Of a stretch of DNA of 64,000 nt, positions 1 through 7,346 are shown piece after piece (the first letter of the stretch is position 1; each line of letters begins with the position of its first letter). Source of the stretch: Bacteroidales bacterium (GTDB lineage: Bacteria; Bacteroidota; Bacteroidia; Bacteroidales; UBA932); contig JAFRPW010000021.1 of assembly GCA_017428945.1 (NCBI GenBank), forward strand, positions 1-64,000. The letters run 5' to 3'. A model generated the notes under the pieces. The model saw only the letters and a program-made list of their open reading frames with translations, was not told where the DNA came from and made no database searches. The position numbers and the translations under genes were made by a program.

Positions 1-121
1 GGTGAGCGATACGGTAGGAAAATAAAGCAACCTGACTCTCAGGAGAGCCGGTGTCCTTATTGGACTTCCCGTACTTCGCGAAAATCTCTTGCTTTTTCTC
101 AGGCTGTAAATATTCTGCCAT
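1..121 (-). CDS. rpsO: 30S ribosomal protein S15, N-terminal part (cut by window edge)
   Basis: The first 40 codons, read from the ATG at 121 towards the left edge, give MAEYLQPEKKQEIFAKYG followed by a KDTGSPESQVALF-like stretch. This matches the N-terminus of ribosomal protein S15, which binds the central domain of 16S rRNA early in 30S assembly. The rest lies outside the window. A well-formed promoter and a short leader with a hairpin lie upstream (up to 214). It is the last gene before the fimbrillin-like array, which is transcribed towards it. Identification is from recognisable family sequence, not a search. Confidence 0.9.
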   Translation of the reverse strand, partial: MAEYLQPEKKQEIFAKYGKSNKDTGSPESQVALFSYRIAH

Positions 122-156
122 GATGCAATGAGTTTTGTTTGTGTTACTTTGCTCCC

Positions 157-173
157 TACGGGACCGTCCCGTA
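157..173 (-). promoter_or_regulatory. Hairpin at the 5' end of the rpsO leader
   Basis: A perfect 7-bp stem (TACGGGA/TCCCGTA) with a 3-nt loop lies just after the expected transcription start of rpsO and about 35 nt before its ATG. S15 is known to autoregulate through structured leaders in several bacteria, with unrelated RNA folds. Whether this hairpin does so here is inference. Confidence 0.35.
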
Positions 174-182
174 AAAAGCGTG

Positions 183-214
183 CAAAGATAGGGAATAATT
201 TCCGTAAAACCAAA
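183..214 (-). promoter_or_regulatory. rpsO promoter (Bacteroidota -33/-7)
   Basis: On the minus strand TTTG (214-211) is followed after 20 nt by TATCTTTG (190-183). This matches the Bacteroidota vegetative promoter (TTTG, about 20 nt, TAnnTTTG). The predicted start near 177 leaves a leader of about 55 nt before rpsO. Confidence 0.75.
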
Positions 215-237
215 TTTCAGTATTCCATTTTCAAAAT

Positions 238-334
238 GTAAAAGGTTCGGTTTTTTATGCCGAACCTTTCACACTATACGCCCTGTACTGCCATTTTGCG
301 TAAAAGGTTCGGTCATTTTTTCCGAACCTTTCAC
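238..334. repeat. 97-bp double-hairpin repeat, copy A (REPIN-like)
   Basis: Two hairpins, 238-272 and 300-334, are separated by a 27-nt spacer. Each has 13-nt arms of the form GTRAAAGGTTCGG and a 9-nt loop (TTTTTTATG and TCATTTTTT). The same geometry recurs at 12966-13062 (opposite orientation) and 52939-53035. It lies just downstream of the 745-aa lipoprotein gene. No T-tract follows the stems, so it is not a standard intrinsic terminator. Confidence 0.85.
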
Positions 335-343
335 AAAGACAGC

Positions 344-2581
344 CTATTTCTTAACGCAGCGGACAGACATTGCGGTGGCGCAACCAATTATTGGTGACCA
401 TGTGTACAGATCATCAAGGTTGTAGGTTTTCATGGCCTTAGCGGTAGGTGCACCGGCATCATATACCGAAGTCATTCCGGATACATCATTATATCCAATT
501 CTGTCCTCTATCCGCAGATACTTGCGGGTAGTTGGGGTACCGCCGATGGATGACCAGTAGAAGCCAGCGTAACGGAAATAGTCGTTCAGTCCATAGCCGC
601 GATAATCATATTTCTGGACAGGGATACCATTATCCAAGATACAACCGGCATACGGGAATGCCAATACGTCTACAGGATCTGCAGGATAGGGGAAGTCGAA
701 CCATACACCCAGTTCCTTATCCAGATAGGTATATGCATTCATAGAATCATTGGCATAGGGTGCAGTATCCATAATACCCCATCCGTAGGGGCAGGGATCG
801 TCATTGCTGCTGCTCCAGCGGTCTGTAGCTCCCAACGTATAACCGGTTGCATAAACCCAGTCATAATTATTATTGTTGGGATTGATGAATGTCATGGGAT
901 GGGCGTGGGCATAAGCTACCGTACCGGTTTCTGCGGTACATTCAACATAGTTCCAGTTGGCTTCGTTGGTGGTCCTGAGCTGTAGAGGATCATTGTCGGC
1001 ATACAGGTTGTTGATGCCGCGGAAAGGATCCTTTCGGCCGTACTGGTACAGGAGGCCGACGGGCTCGTCACGGCCGATGTCATTGGTATAGTTGGTGACA
1101 TCGTAGCTGAATGCGCCCAGGTTAACCCTCATGACATTGTCTTCGCCGTCAAACATATAATCGGTCCTTGGATCGAAGGATGCTCCGGTGCACCAGATGT
1201 GCCAGCTCCAGAGGATGTTGTCAGAATCATCCTTGACGGCTACCAGTGCATTGCCGCGGGCGCCGGTTGCCTCAATATAGACATAGCCGTCGTCATACAG
1301 GGTGGCTGAGGCAATGATGTCTCCTACATAAGGGGCCACAAGGCCGCTGGGCTGGGATTCCCATAGAACTTCTGCAGAAACGGCCGTACTGTTGAGCCAG
1401 TTATAATCTGTTCCCTTGCAGTTCTTGAACTTGTAAGTTGCAGAATCGTCAGATGCAATCACATAGCAGTTTGCCGTCTGGTTGCTGGGGCTGAGGTTGG
1501 TGGCTGCCGGAGGGGCGGGTGCCGCAGTGGATGCCAGGTTGATGGTCATGTTGTACTGCTTGCCTGCCACAAATTTGAAATCGGCGCCGAGCGTCTTGGT
1601 GGCTGTGTAATCATCGGCAGTTGTCTCATCGTGGAGGATGAACTTGAGTTTGTCACCTGAAACCATACCGGTGGAGCCGGGGACGATTGGAACATAAGCT
1701 ACAAGAGTCCTGTCGCCTCCGGTGACCTGAAGTCCTCCGGGATTATATCCGCCGTCGTAATCGCCAAAATCCAGTTTCTGATAGTTTCTGGAGTTTCCGC
1801 TCATGCCTTCGTTACTCCCCAGATAATATTTTGCATTATCGTAGAAGATGTTCTTATTGCTGTCGGAAGAGTTTGTGCACTGAATTTCGAAATAGGTGAA
1901 CATGTCGGTGCTCTGAAAGCCAATGGGCAAGACCAGGTTCAGTTTCAGGAGGGCGATGACGGGGGTGAGCGAACCGCTGATGGCATTGCCTTCCACCGTG
2001 GCAGGTCCCATGATGGCACAGGCCTCGGCAATGTGGCTGAAGTCTCCGTTTGCACTCTGGATGATATGCTGCTCCCAGGCTACATTCATGTGTCCGAAGT
2101 GAAGATAGTTCAGGTAATCTCCGTCTTGATAGTAAACGGTGCGGAAACCGTTCACGGAGCTGGCAGGAGAACCGTGGTAAGATGTGTCATAATCCTCTGT
2201 GATGGCAGGATAGATAAGCCATACGTCGTCAAAAGCTCCAATTTCTCCGCCGGTGAAAGTGCCGGAGAACTCTGCGCTTGAGACACCTGCCGCACCGCTG
2301 TATGTGAAATTGTCAACGGAGTAGATGGCGCTGCTCTTGTAAGTGATTACGCTGATGGTCTCAGTGGCGTCCCAGGTGGTCTTGAGAAGCCCGCCGTCCA
2401 AGGCATAGGTGGCTTTGGTGTCGCCGCCCAGTGATGCCGTGACAGTCATGGGGATTCCCGGCCGCTCGATAACTTCGATTACCGGTTCTTCTGTGTCTTG
2501 TGCAAGTTCCTCCATGGTAACCTGGCAGGATGAGAATAACGCAAGACCTGCAGCCGCAATGATGAGTGAATACTTTTTCAT
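344..2581 (-). CDS. Large fimbrillin-like lipoprotein with FISUMP-like C-terminal region
   Basis: A 745-aa surface lipoprotein. The N-terminus (MKKYSLIIAAAGLALFSSC) is a lipoprotein signal peptide with its lipobox Cys near residue 19. Residues of about 45-350 resemble the Mfa/fimbrillin-like beta-sandwich family, with a TWDATE-ISVITY segment and an FTGG..W.IYP motif shared with the neighbouring 313-aa lipoprotein. The C-terminal half ends with DDPCPYGWG, a Y/G-rich core, FYWSS and SVRCVKK, as in the FISUMP-type (Fibrobacter major paralogous) domain. A strong AAGGAGG precedes the ATG. It is the last gene of a four-gene array: peptide, lipoprotein, peptide, lipoprotein. A role in surface adhesion or polysaccharide contact is plausible but not shown. 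Confidence 0.8.
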   Translation of the reverse strand: MKKYSLIIAAAGLALFSSCQVTMEELAQDTEEPVIEVIERPGIPMTVTASLGGDTKATYALDGGLLKTTWDATETISVITYKSSAIYSVDNFTYSGAAGVSSAEFSGTFTGGEIGAFDDVWLIYPAITEDYDTSYHGSPASSVNGFRTVYYQDGDYLNYLHFGHMNVAWEQHIIQSANGDFSHIAEACAIMGPATVEGNAISGSLTPVIALLKLNLVLPIGFQSTDMFTYFEIQCTNSSDSNKNIFYDNAKYYLGSNEGMSGNSRNYQKLDFGDYDGGYNPGGLQVTGGDRTLVAYVPIVPGSTGMVSGDKLKFILHDETTADDYTATKTLGADFKFVAGKQYNMTINLASTAAPAPPAATNLSPSNQTANCYVIASDDSATYKFKNCKGTDYNWLNSTAVSAEVLWESQPSGLVAPYVGDIIASATLYDDGYVYIEATGARGNALVAVKDDSDNILWSWHIWCTGASFDPRTDYMFDGEDNVMRVNLGAFSYDVTNYTNDIGRDEPVGLLYQYGRKDPFRGINNLYADNDPLQLRTTNEANWNYVECTAETGTVAYAHAHPMTFINPNNNNYDWVYATGYTLGATDRWSSSNDDPCPYGWGIMDTAPYANDSMNAYTYLDKELGVWFDFPYPADPVDVLAFPYAGCILDNGIPVQKYDYRGYGLNDYFRYAGFYWSSIGGTPTTRKYLRIEDRIGYNDVSGMTSVYDAGAPTAKAMKTYNLDDLYTWSPIIGCATAMSVRCVKK

Positions 2582-2597
2582 GCCTTTGCCTCCTTAA

Positions 2598-2729
2598 TTA
2601 TTCTCCTAAGAATGGAATGTCTCCTCCGTTACCGAAACCGGGAGCGTCAAGGGAACCACAGATTACGCCTTCAAGGCATAATTCAAGCTCCTGAGTATCA
2701 GGTGCTTCATAATAAAGCTTGTTATCCAT
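2598..2729 (-). CDS. Small peptide paired with the downstream lipoprotein (43 aa)
   Basis: The ORF runs from ATG at 2729 to TAA at 2598. It starts MDNKLYYEAPDTQELEL, continues LEGVICGS, and ends in a Gly-rich GFGNGGDIPFLGE tail. It begins 7 bp after the stop of the 313-aa lipoprotein and ends 16 bp before the ATG of the 745-aa lipoprotein. It is clearly related to the 40-aa peptide at 3694-3816: shared are an acidic NK..Y.AP start, the EGVIC.S core and a GG-D/N-I/V-PF tail. No signal peptide or transmembrane segment is visible. Similar small proteins next to surface lipoproteins occur in Bacteroidales, but I know of no established function. Confidence 0.7.
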   Translation of the reverse strand: MDNKLYYEAPDTQELELCLEGVICGSLDAPGFGNGGDIPFLGE

Positions 2730-2736
2730 GGCAATT

Positions 2737-3678
2737 TTAGAGTGTTAAACTGATTTTGTAGACATTTCCTGCAACGGGGGTGAAAGCGCTGCTGATAGTT
2801 TTGTTGATATTGTAGGTGTTTGCCCCCGATACATTGAAACTGAACACGGTTCCGGCAGGAATCTCCTTCCCGGGTATGATCGGGAGGTAATAGGTGAACA
2901 CGCCGTCCTCTTTGTAGTTCCAGTTGCTGTCAACATAGATTTTCTGGGTTTGATAGCAGTTTAAACTCTTCCAGCCGGAACTGAGAGAGAACTCTGCGGT
3001 GAAAGGAATGCAGTACTGGTCTTCATTGATGGTAAGATTGCCCAGGAAAGACTCGCTGTCACTGCTGATGACGATTTTGAACAAGGCCATGTGCTTGGTG
3101 AGGGTTGCGCTGGGATTGCCGCCGACAAAGGTGGCGAGGCCCGTCATGAAGTCTGTATATTTGATGTAATTCGTGGCTCCGGCACCGGATGCAATCTGGA
3201 AATTATAAGCGTCAAGATAAGAAATCCGTTGACGTGACTGGTCGTTGCTGCATTCAAAATATCCGGAATTGAAGCCGGCGTTATAAGACCCGCTTCTGTT
3301 GACGTCGCCATAGACACCCGAAAGCGCCGGATAGATGATGTACATCTCTCCACCGGCGTCCAGGACGGATTGGCCTGTAAAGCTGCCGGAGAAAACCACA
3401 CTGGTCTTTCCGGCTTCCCCGGAGTAGGTGAAAGTGTCGATGGTCTGGATGTAGTAGTCTTTATAAGTGACTACGGTGATTTCCTCGGAGGCGTCCCATG
3501 TGGCTTTGAGGGCATTCCCCTGCGCCGTATAACTGGACTTGGCAACTTCGTCCATGGAGACGCTGAGGCTCATGAGCGTTCCTTTTGTTTCATTGACATC
3601 GGTTTTGGGCTCCGGCTTCTGGCAGGAGATGCAGGCGATGCCGGCCAGCATCAGAATGAATGTAATCGTCTTTTTCAT
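2737..3678 (-). CDS. Fimbrillin-family-like lipoprotein (313 aa)
   Basis: The N-terminus MKKTITFILMLAGIACISC is a lipoprotein signal with the lipobox Cys at residue 19. The body has the fimbrillin-like pattern: an ALKATWDASEEITVVTYKD segment, then an FTYSGEAGKTSVVFSGSF segment and an IYPALSG motif. This aligns with the N-terminal half of the 745-aa protein downstream, so the two look like paralogues. It lacks the FISUMP-like C-terminal half. AGGAGG lies about 8 nt before the ATG. The gene is sandwiched between two small peptide genes with very short spacers, so co-transcription is likely. It is probably surface exposed; the function is inferred from the family only. Confidence 0.75.
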   Translation of the reverse strand: MKKTITFILMLAGIACISCQKPEPKTDVNETKGTLMSLSVSMDEVAKSSYTAQGNALKATWDASEEITVVTYKDYYIQTIDTFTYSGEAGKTSVVFSGSFTGQSVLDAGGEMYIIYPALSGVYGDVNRSGSYNAGFNSGYFECSNDQSRQRISYLDAYNFQIASGAGATNYIKYTDFMTGLATFVGGNPSATLTKHMALFKIVISSDSESFLGNLTINEDQYCIPFTAEFSLSSGWKSLNCYQTQKIYVDSNWNYKEDGVFTYYLPIIPGKEIPAGTVFSFNVSGANTYNINKTISSAFTPVAGNVYKISLTL

Positions 3679-3693
3679 AAGCTTTTCCTCCTG

Positions 3694-3816
3694 TTAGTCA
3701 CCAAAGGGAACATTTCCTCCGTCGCCGTAACCGGGGATAGACTGACAAATCACGCCTTCCTGGCGGAATTCAAGCACCTCTACGGCAGGTGCCATGTAAA
3801 CTGTTTTGTTTTCCAT
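3694..3816 (-). CDS. Small peptide, first gene of the lipoprotein array (40 aa)
   Basis: The ORF runs from ATG at 3816 to TAA at 3694: MENKTVYMAPAVEVLEF, then QEGVICQS and a Gly-rich GYGDGGNVPFGD end. It is a paralogue of the peptide at 2598-2729, and the strongest matches are EGVIC.S and the GG-PF tail. It ends 15 bp before the ATG of the 313-aa lipoprotein, whose AGGAGG lies in that gap. No strong Shine-Dalgarno precedes this peptide. It is the promoter-proximal gene of the array and faces the two-component system across about 120 bp. The function is unknown. The repeated pairing argues that it is a real gene. Confidence 0.7.
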   Translation of the reverse strand: MENKTVYMAPAVEVLEFRQEGVICQSIPGYGDGGNVPFGD

Positions 3817-3852
3817 AAAAATTGATTGTTTGTGTCACTTTCTTCAAAGCAA

Positions 3853-3860
3853 CAAAGGTC
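3853..3860 (-). promoter_or_regulatory. Weak -7 box candidate for the lipoprotein array
   Basis: On the minus strand GACCTTTG lies 37 nt before the first peptide's ATG. It keeps the TTTG half of the Bacteroidota -7 box but not the TA. No clear -33 TTTG was seen. A weak match would fit a regulator-dependent promoter. Confidence 0.3.
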
Positions 3861-3882
3861 GCGAAATAGCGCATGCGAGTAA

Positions 3883-3900
3883 ATACATATTTTTATGTAT
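3883..3900. promoter_or_regulatory. 18-bp perfect inverted repeat between divergent operons
   Basis: ATACATA-TTTT-TATGTAT is a perfect dyad in the divergent region between the lipoprotein array and the sensor-kinase gene, just upstream of the kinase -7 box. Its position suits an operator for the LuxR-type regulator at 5728-6363. That link is inference. Confidence 0.4.
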
Positions 3901-3922
3901 GTCCCATTCGGCCGCGAATGCG

Positions 3923-3930
3923 TATATTTG
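3923..3930 (+). promoter_or_regulatory. -7 box TATATTTG of the kinase gene, 5 nt before ATG
   Basis: TATATTTG ends only 5 nt before the ATG at 3936. The transcript would start at or next to the start codon (leaderless). No TTTG was seen at the expected -33 position. Confidence 0.5.
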
Positions 3931-3935
3931 CGTTT

Positions 3936-5735
3936 ATGAAGCGCATGATGGTCATATTGTTTTTGCTGGCATGCTGGGTCTGCGCCGCGCAGGAAGGTGC
4001 GGTGGACGCGTATGATGTGGCGGAGGAGCAGTTCTATCAAGGACAGTATGGCCAGGCCATCCGAACAGCACTGGAAGGACTCCAGCAGGAACCTGCTCTC
4101 AGTAGCGAAGAGTCGGCCGTGGAGCTGTATTCCATCCTGGGGGTCTCGTACTCGAGGCTGGGCGCATTCGACAAGGCGGCCGATTATTTCTTCCGCTGCT
4201 ACCAGTTTGACAAGAAAGAGGGAAACGCGGAGGGGATGACTTCGTCCCTTATAAATCTGGCATCCATGTACGTGTACGCGGGAAAGCCGGAACTTGCGGA
4301 GAAGGAGGCGCTGGAAGCCATCGACAATGAAAGGCCGCTTGGAAGGCCGCTCAAACTGGCCATGGCCTACGGGAAAGCCTGCGACGTTTACCATGCCTTG
4401 AAGAATGAGGAAAAAGCCCTGGAATACGCCAATCTTGCGGTAAAAACAGCTGCTGAGGCAGGGAACGATGGCGCCGAGGCTATCCGCCGCAGCCAGCGAG
4501 CCTATCCCTTGCTTTCCCTGAAAAGGTACAAGGAAGCGGAGGCGGATTTATCGTATTCGGAAAAGGTGTTCCTGGAAATCGGAAACAGGCAGTCTCTGTC
4601 AATTGTGTACTTCCAGTTGGCGGGACTCTATGAGAATACCGGCCGGAAAGCGCTGTCCACTTTATATTATAAAAAGGCCCTTGAACTGGCCAGGGAACTC
4701 CCGGACAAGCCGCTGGAGCAGAAGATATGCTTTGCCTATGCCGGGCATCTTAAAGAGACAGACCCCGGGGAAGCCTTCGAGCTTCTTAGCAAATCGGCCT
4801 CACTGCAGGAAGAGATTGCCAGGAGCGAGAGCGACAACACCCTGGAGCTTTTCAATATAGAGTACGAAACCACCAAGAAGGAAGAGCAGATTGCAGACCA
4901 GGAAAGGGAGCTCCGGGCGGGAAGGAAGAGGACCATTGTCCTTATGATAGCACTTTTGGTACTGCTTGTAGCCGCGGCGGTAACGGCCGTAACAGCCATA
5001 CATTCAAAGAAAGTGAGTGAAAAACTCCAGCTGAGCAACGCTCAGAAGGATTTTCTTTTCAAGGTAATTTCCCACGACATCATGTCTCCCGCCATAGCCA
5101 TGCTCCGCGGCATCCAGATGCTCAGGAACCATTCCAATGCTTCCGATGATTCGCACGAAGTCCTGTTACAGCTTGAGAGACAAGCGGAATCGGAGGTTGA
5201 ACTTATAGACAATGTGCTGCGTTGGGCAAGAAACAAGGAAGATGCTTCCCAGGGGGAGAAAGTCCGTTTTGATTTGATGGACATGGTCCGCGAAGCCATG
5301 GAACAGTATCGCGGAGCAGCGCTTCAGAAAGGCATTTCACTGGAATTGTATTGTACGGAAGGCGGCATTGTGGTGGATTGTAACAGGCATAATCTTCTAA
5401 TCGCTCTCAGAAACCTGATTTCCAATGCTATCAAGTTCTCTAATCCGGATAGCAACGTGGTAGTGAAGGTGAGTATGGGTGAAGACATCGTGGACCTTAG
5501 TGTTGAGGATCACGGAGTAGGTATCCCTGCCGATAAACTGGAATCAATCTACAGTTCCGAGGCCCCTTTCCGCAGGCCGGGAACATCTGGCGAACCAAGT
5601 CATGGAATGGGGCTTGCCGTGAGCAAGGACCTTGTAACAGCCATCGGAGGGAGTATCAGCGTACAAAGCACCGAGGGCGAGGGTAGCATTTTTACAATCC
5701 ATATTCCATCTGGGGAGGGGTGTCAGAATGACTGA
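3936..5735 (+). CDS. TPR-containing membrane sensor histidine kinase
   Basis: A 599-aa protein. The start at 3936 was chosen because it gives a clean signal peptide (MKRMMVILFLLACWVCAAQ); the upstream in-frame extension does not. A periplasmic TPR array (about residues 25-300) is followed by a coiled coil, one transmembrane helix (about 333-355), a HisKA domain with the VISHDIMSP H-box (phospho-acceptor His near 380) and an HATPase domain. The HATPase has its N-box (NLISNAIKF, near 495), G1 (EDHGVGIP) and G2 (HGMGLAV). This layout is common in Bacteroidota, where such kinases pair with LuxR-type regulators. The gene overlaps the regulator by 8 bp and diverges from the lipoprotein array, its likely target. 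The signal sensed is unknown. Confidence 0.88.
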   Translation: MKRMMVILFLLACWVCAAQEGAVDAYDVAEEQFYQGQYGQAIRTALEGLQQEPALSSEESAVELYSILGVSYSRLGAFDKAADYFFRCYQFDKKEGNAEGMTSSLINLASMYVYAGKPELAEKEALEAIDNERPLGRPLKLAMAYGKACDVYHALKNEEKALEYANLAVKTAAEAGNDGAEAIRRSQRAYPLLSLKRYKEAEADLSYSEKVFLEIGNRQSLSIVYFQLAGLYENTGRKALSTLYYKKALELARELPDKPLEQKICFAYAGHLKETDPGEAFELLSKSASLQEEIARSESDNTLELFNIEYETTKKEEQIADQERELRAGRKRTIVLMIALLVLLVAAAVTAVTAIHSKKVSEKLQLSNAQKDFLFKVISHDIMSPAIAMLRGIQMLRNHSNASDDSHEVLLQLERQAESEVELIDNVLRWARNKEDASQGEKVRFDLMDMVREAMEQYRGAALQKGISLELYCTEGGIVVDCNRHNLLIALRNLISNAIKFSNPDSNVVVKVSMGEDIVDLSVEDHGVGIPADKLESIYSSEAPFRRPGTSGEPSHGMGLAVSKDLVTAIGGSISVQSTEGEGSIFTIHIPSGEGCQND

Positions 5736-6363
5736 TAATGTGAGAATTATGCTGGTGGATGACCACCCGCTGATGCTTATAGGCATATCGTCCATGCTGG
5801 ATAGAAAAGGAATTGAGATTGTGGGGACTGCCGGCAATGGTTTTGATGCCCTGAAGAAAGCGGGGGAGTTGAAACCGGATGTCATGATGCTGGACATCGT
5901 AATGCCCGGGATGGATGGCATAGAGCTTGCCCGAAGGATGAGGGCGGAAATGCCCGACGTAGCACTCCTTGTCCTGTCCAGTGACTCCTCGCTGGCCTCT
6001 CTGGAAACACTGCTGAATATAGGCATTGACGGGTTTCTGTCCAAAGCCAGCGATGCTTCTGTCATGATCGACGCCATTATGAGCGTTGCTTCCGGATATG
6101 AGTTTTACGGAACAGACATTGCCAGGCTTATTGAGAGGATTAGTCTTGCCAAGAAAGCGTCCGACAACATATTTACCCCGCGTGAACTGGATGTAATCAG
6201 GTTAAGCTGCATGGGACTCCAGTATAAGGAAATCGCTGAACGCCTTGGCATAAAATACTTGACTGTCGTTACTATCAAGAACAATATCTTCAGGAAACTC
6301 GGTATCAACAACACCGTTGAACTTGTAGTATACGCCATAAAGAAGGAACTCATTTCTCTGTAG
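5728..6363 (+). CDS. LuxR/NarL-family response regulator
   Basis: A 211-aa protein with an N-terminal receiver domain. The acidic pair is in LVDDHP, the phospho-acceptor Asp is near residue 56 in MMLDIVMPGMDG, the Ser switch is in LVLSSD, and the Lys is in FLSKAS. A C-terminal LuxR-type helix-turn-helix follows (FTPRELDVIRLSCMG, then YKEIAERLGI). Its start codon overlaps the end of the kinase gene by 8 bp, so the two form a cognate pair. It probably binds DNA as a dimer. The perfect dyad at 3883-3900 upstream of the kinase is the best candidate site in view. Confidence 0.9.
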   Translation: MTDNVRIMLVDDHPLMLIGISSMLDRKGIEIVGTAGNGFDALKKAGELKPDVMMLDIVMPGMDGIELARRMRAEMPDVALLVLSSDSSLASLETLLNIGIDGFLSKASDASVMIDAIMSVASGYEFYGTDIARLIERISLAKKASDNIFTPRELDVIRLSCMGLQYKEIAERLGIKYLTVVTIKNNIFRKLGINNTVELVVYAIKKELISL

Positions 6364-6405
6364 CTCCCACTATACATTAATTGGTTTTAACAGATTACGT
6401 TGCTT

Positions 6406-7095
6406 TCAGATTGACATAATCTTGTTGCAAATCGGGCGCACATGATCTAGTCCAAACAATAAACCCCTACTATCTATATTCATCCATGAAAGTAGTTTTA
6501 GAATGCGGCTGTATTCATTCTGAGCATATGTTACTGATTTCTTGGGCAGATGCGTCATGAAGCAAATCGGCTCATGATGGGCTATCCGATTACGTATCTG
6601 GTTTATTCTGTCTAACTCGTTAAAAATATGTTTGTTGTCAATGCTCAAGAATGGTGTCGATTTTGGTTTTTTAGGGAATATGGTTAGCAAGTTTTGCCCT
6701 GTAGCATAATACTGTGGCCCAGAGAACATGTACTTCCATACTCCAAATTCCATTTCTGCCATCAATTTGGTCGGTGTGTAAAGGCCTTCTTTTAACAGGC
6801 CATTATATGCTTTACATATTATCGTTTTTGTGCCGTTGGTTTTTGGATTATCAAATATCCCTCCAGCCAGGCAACTGTCTCTTAACCAATCTCTCCCCAA
6901 TATGGGAACCAGAGTCTTATCGATACGGTTCCGTAGAGCCACCTCGAAGCAACTAATAATCTTTAACATCTCGCTCGACAGACTTAGATTGTATCGGTAA
7001 AGAGTAATGCCTTTTCGCTTATTCCCATCACATGCATCAACATATCGTTTCAGACGTTCTTTCGATATTACATTTTGGAAAGTATTGAAATCCAT
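6406..7095 (-). CDS. Abi-like (Abi_2 family) HEPN protein, candidate phage-defence toxin
   Basis: A 229-aa protein resembling the Abi_2/AbiD-AbiF abortive-infection family. Features are an N-terminal ERLKRYVDAC.....AITLYRYN-like start, CFEVALRNRID in the middle, a GVWKYMFSG segment, and a C-terminal NQIRNRIAHHEPI. That last motif contains R-x4-H, the HEPN ribonuclease signature. Base use is visibly AT-rich against the GC-rich neighbours and the codons differ, which suggests recent transfer. It stands alone between the response regulator and luxS. The 250-bp upstream region carries an opposite-strand promoter and a stable hairpin (7106-7180), possibly a partner RNA. RNase activity is inferred from the motif. 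Confidence 0.75.
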   Translation of the reverse strand: MDFNTFQNVISKERLKRYVDACDGNKRKGITLYRYNLSLSSEMLKIISCFEVALRNRIDKTLVPILGRDWLRDSCLAGGIFDNPKTNGTKTIICKAYNGLLKEGLYTPTKLMAEMEFGVWKYMFSGPQYYATGQNLLTIFPKKPKSTPFLSIDNKHIFNELDRINQIRNRIAHHEPICFMTHLPKKSVTYAQNEYSRILKLLSWMNIDSRGLLFGLDHVRPICNKIMSI

Positions 7096-7105
7096 ATGAA
7101 AATTG

Positions 7106-7135
7106 TTTGTTTCATAAATATAATTGCTAACTTTG
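7106..7135 (+). promoter_or_regulatory. Promoter with no protein gene downstream
   Basis: TTTG (7106-7109), 18 nt, then TAACTTTG (7128-7135) on the plus strand is close to the Bacteroidota consensus. No ORF follows until luxS at 7347, which has its own -7 box at 7321. Transcription would start near 7140, a few nucleotides before the hairpin at 7147-7180. Confidence 0.55.
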
Positions 7136-7139
7136 TAAT

Positions 7140-7190
7140 GTTTATTCCCGGTAACCTCTGGAGCAATCCAAGTTATCGGGTTTCGTTTTA
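7140..7190 (+). ncRNA. Candidate small structured RNA divergent from the Abi gene
   Basis: After the promoter at 7106-7135 the plus-strand RNA can fold a hairpin at 7147-7180. The outer stem is CCCGGUAAC/GUUAUCGGG, 9 pairs including one G-U wobble. The inner stem is UGGA/UCCA, closed by a GCAA (GNRA) tetraloop. The G-U pair forms only on the plus strand, because the other strand has an A-C mismatch, so the plus strand looks like the functional one. A U-rich UUUCGUUUU follows, as in an intrinsic terminator. The RNA would be about 50 nt. It could also be simply a terminator or a leader of luxS. Confidence 0.4.
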
Positions 7191-7320
7191 CAAAAGTAAG
7201 TCGTGTTCTTATATAATGAGTCTAAGGGGACGAGATTATTTATTGCAATTTAATTTACTAATAGCCAAATAGTTAAATAAAATAATCAAAAAAATAGGGT
7301 GGTGTAATGGTAAAAATTGG

Positions 7321-7328
7321 TATCTTTG
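7321..7328 (+). promoter_or_regulatory. -7 box TATCTTTG of luxS
   Basis: TATCTTTG ends 18 nt before the luxS ATG at 7347. No obvious TTTG lies at the expected -33 position. Confidence 0.55.
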
Positions 7329-7346
7329 AAAATTAAAAGCCATATC

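Noticed and set aside
238-334. The double hairpins as ordinary intrinsic terminators
   Set aside because: No T-tract follows the stems; T-runs are in the loops. Fixed two-hairpin geometry and opposite orientations relative to the upstream gene do not fit a terminator.
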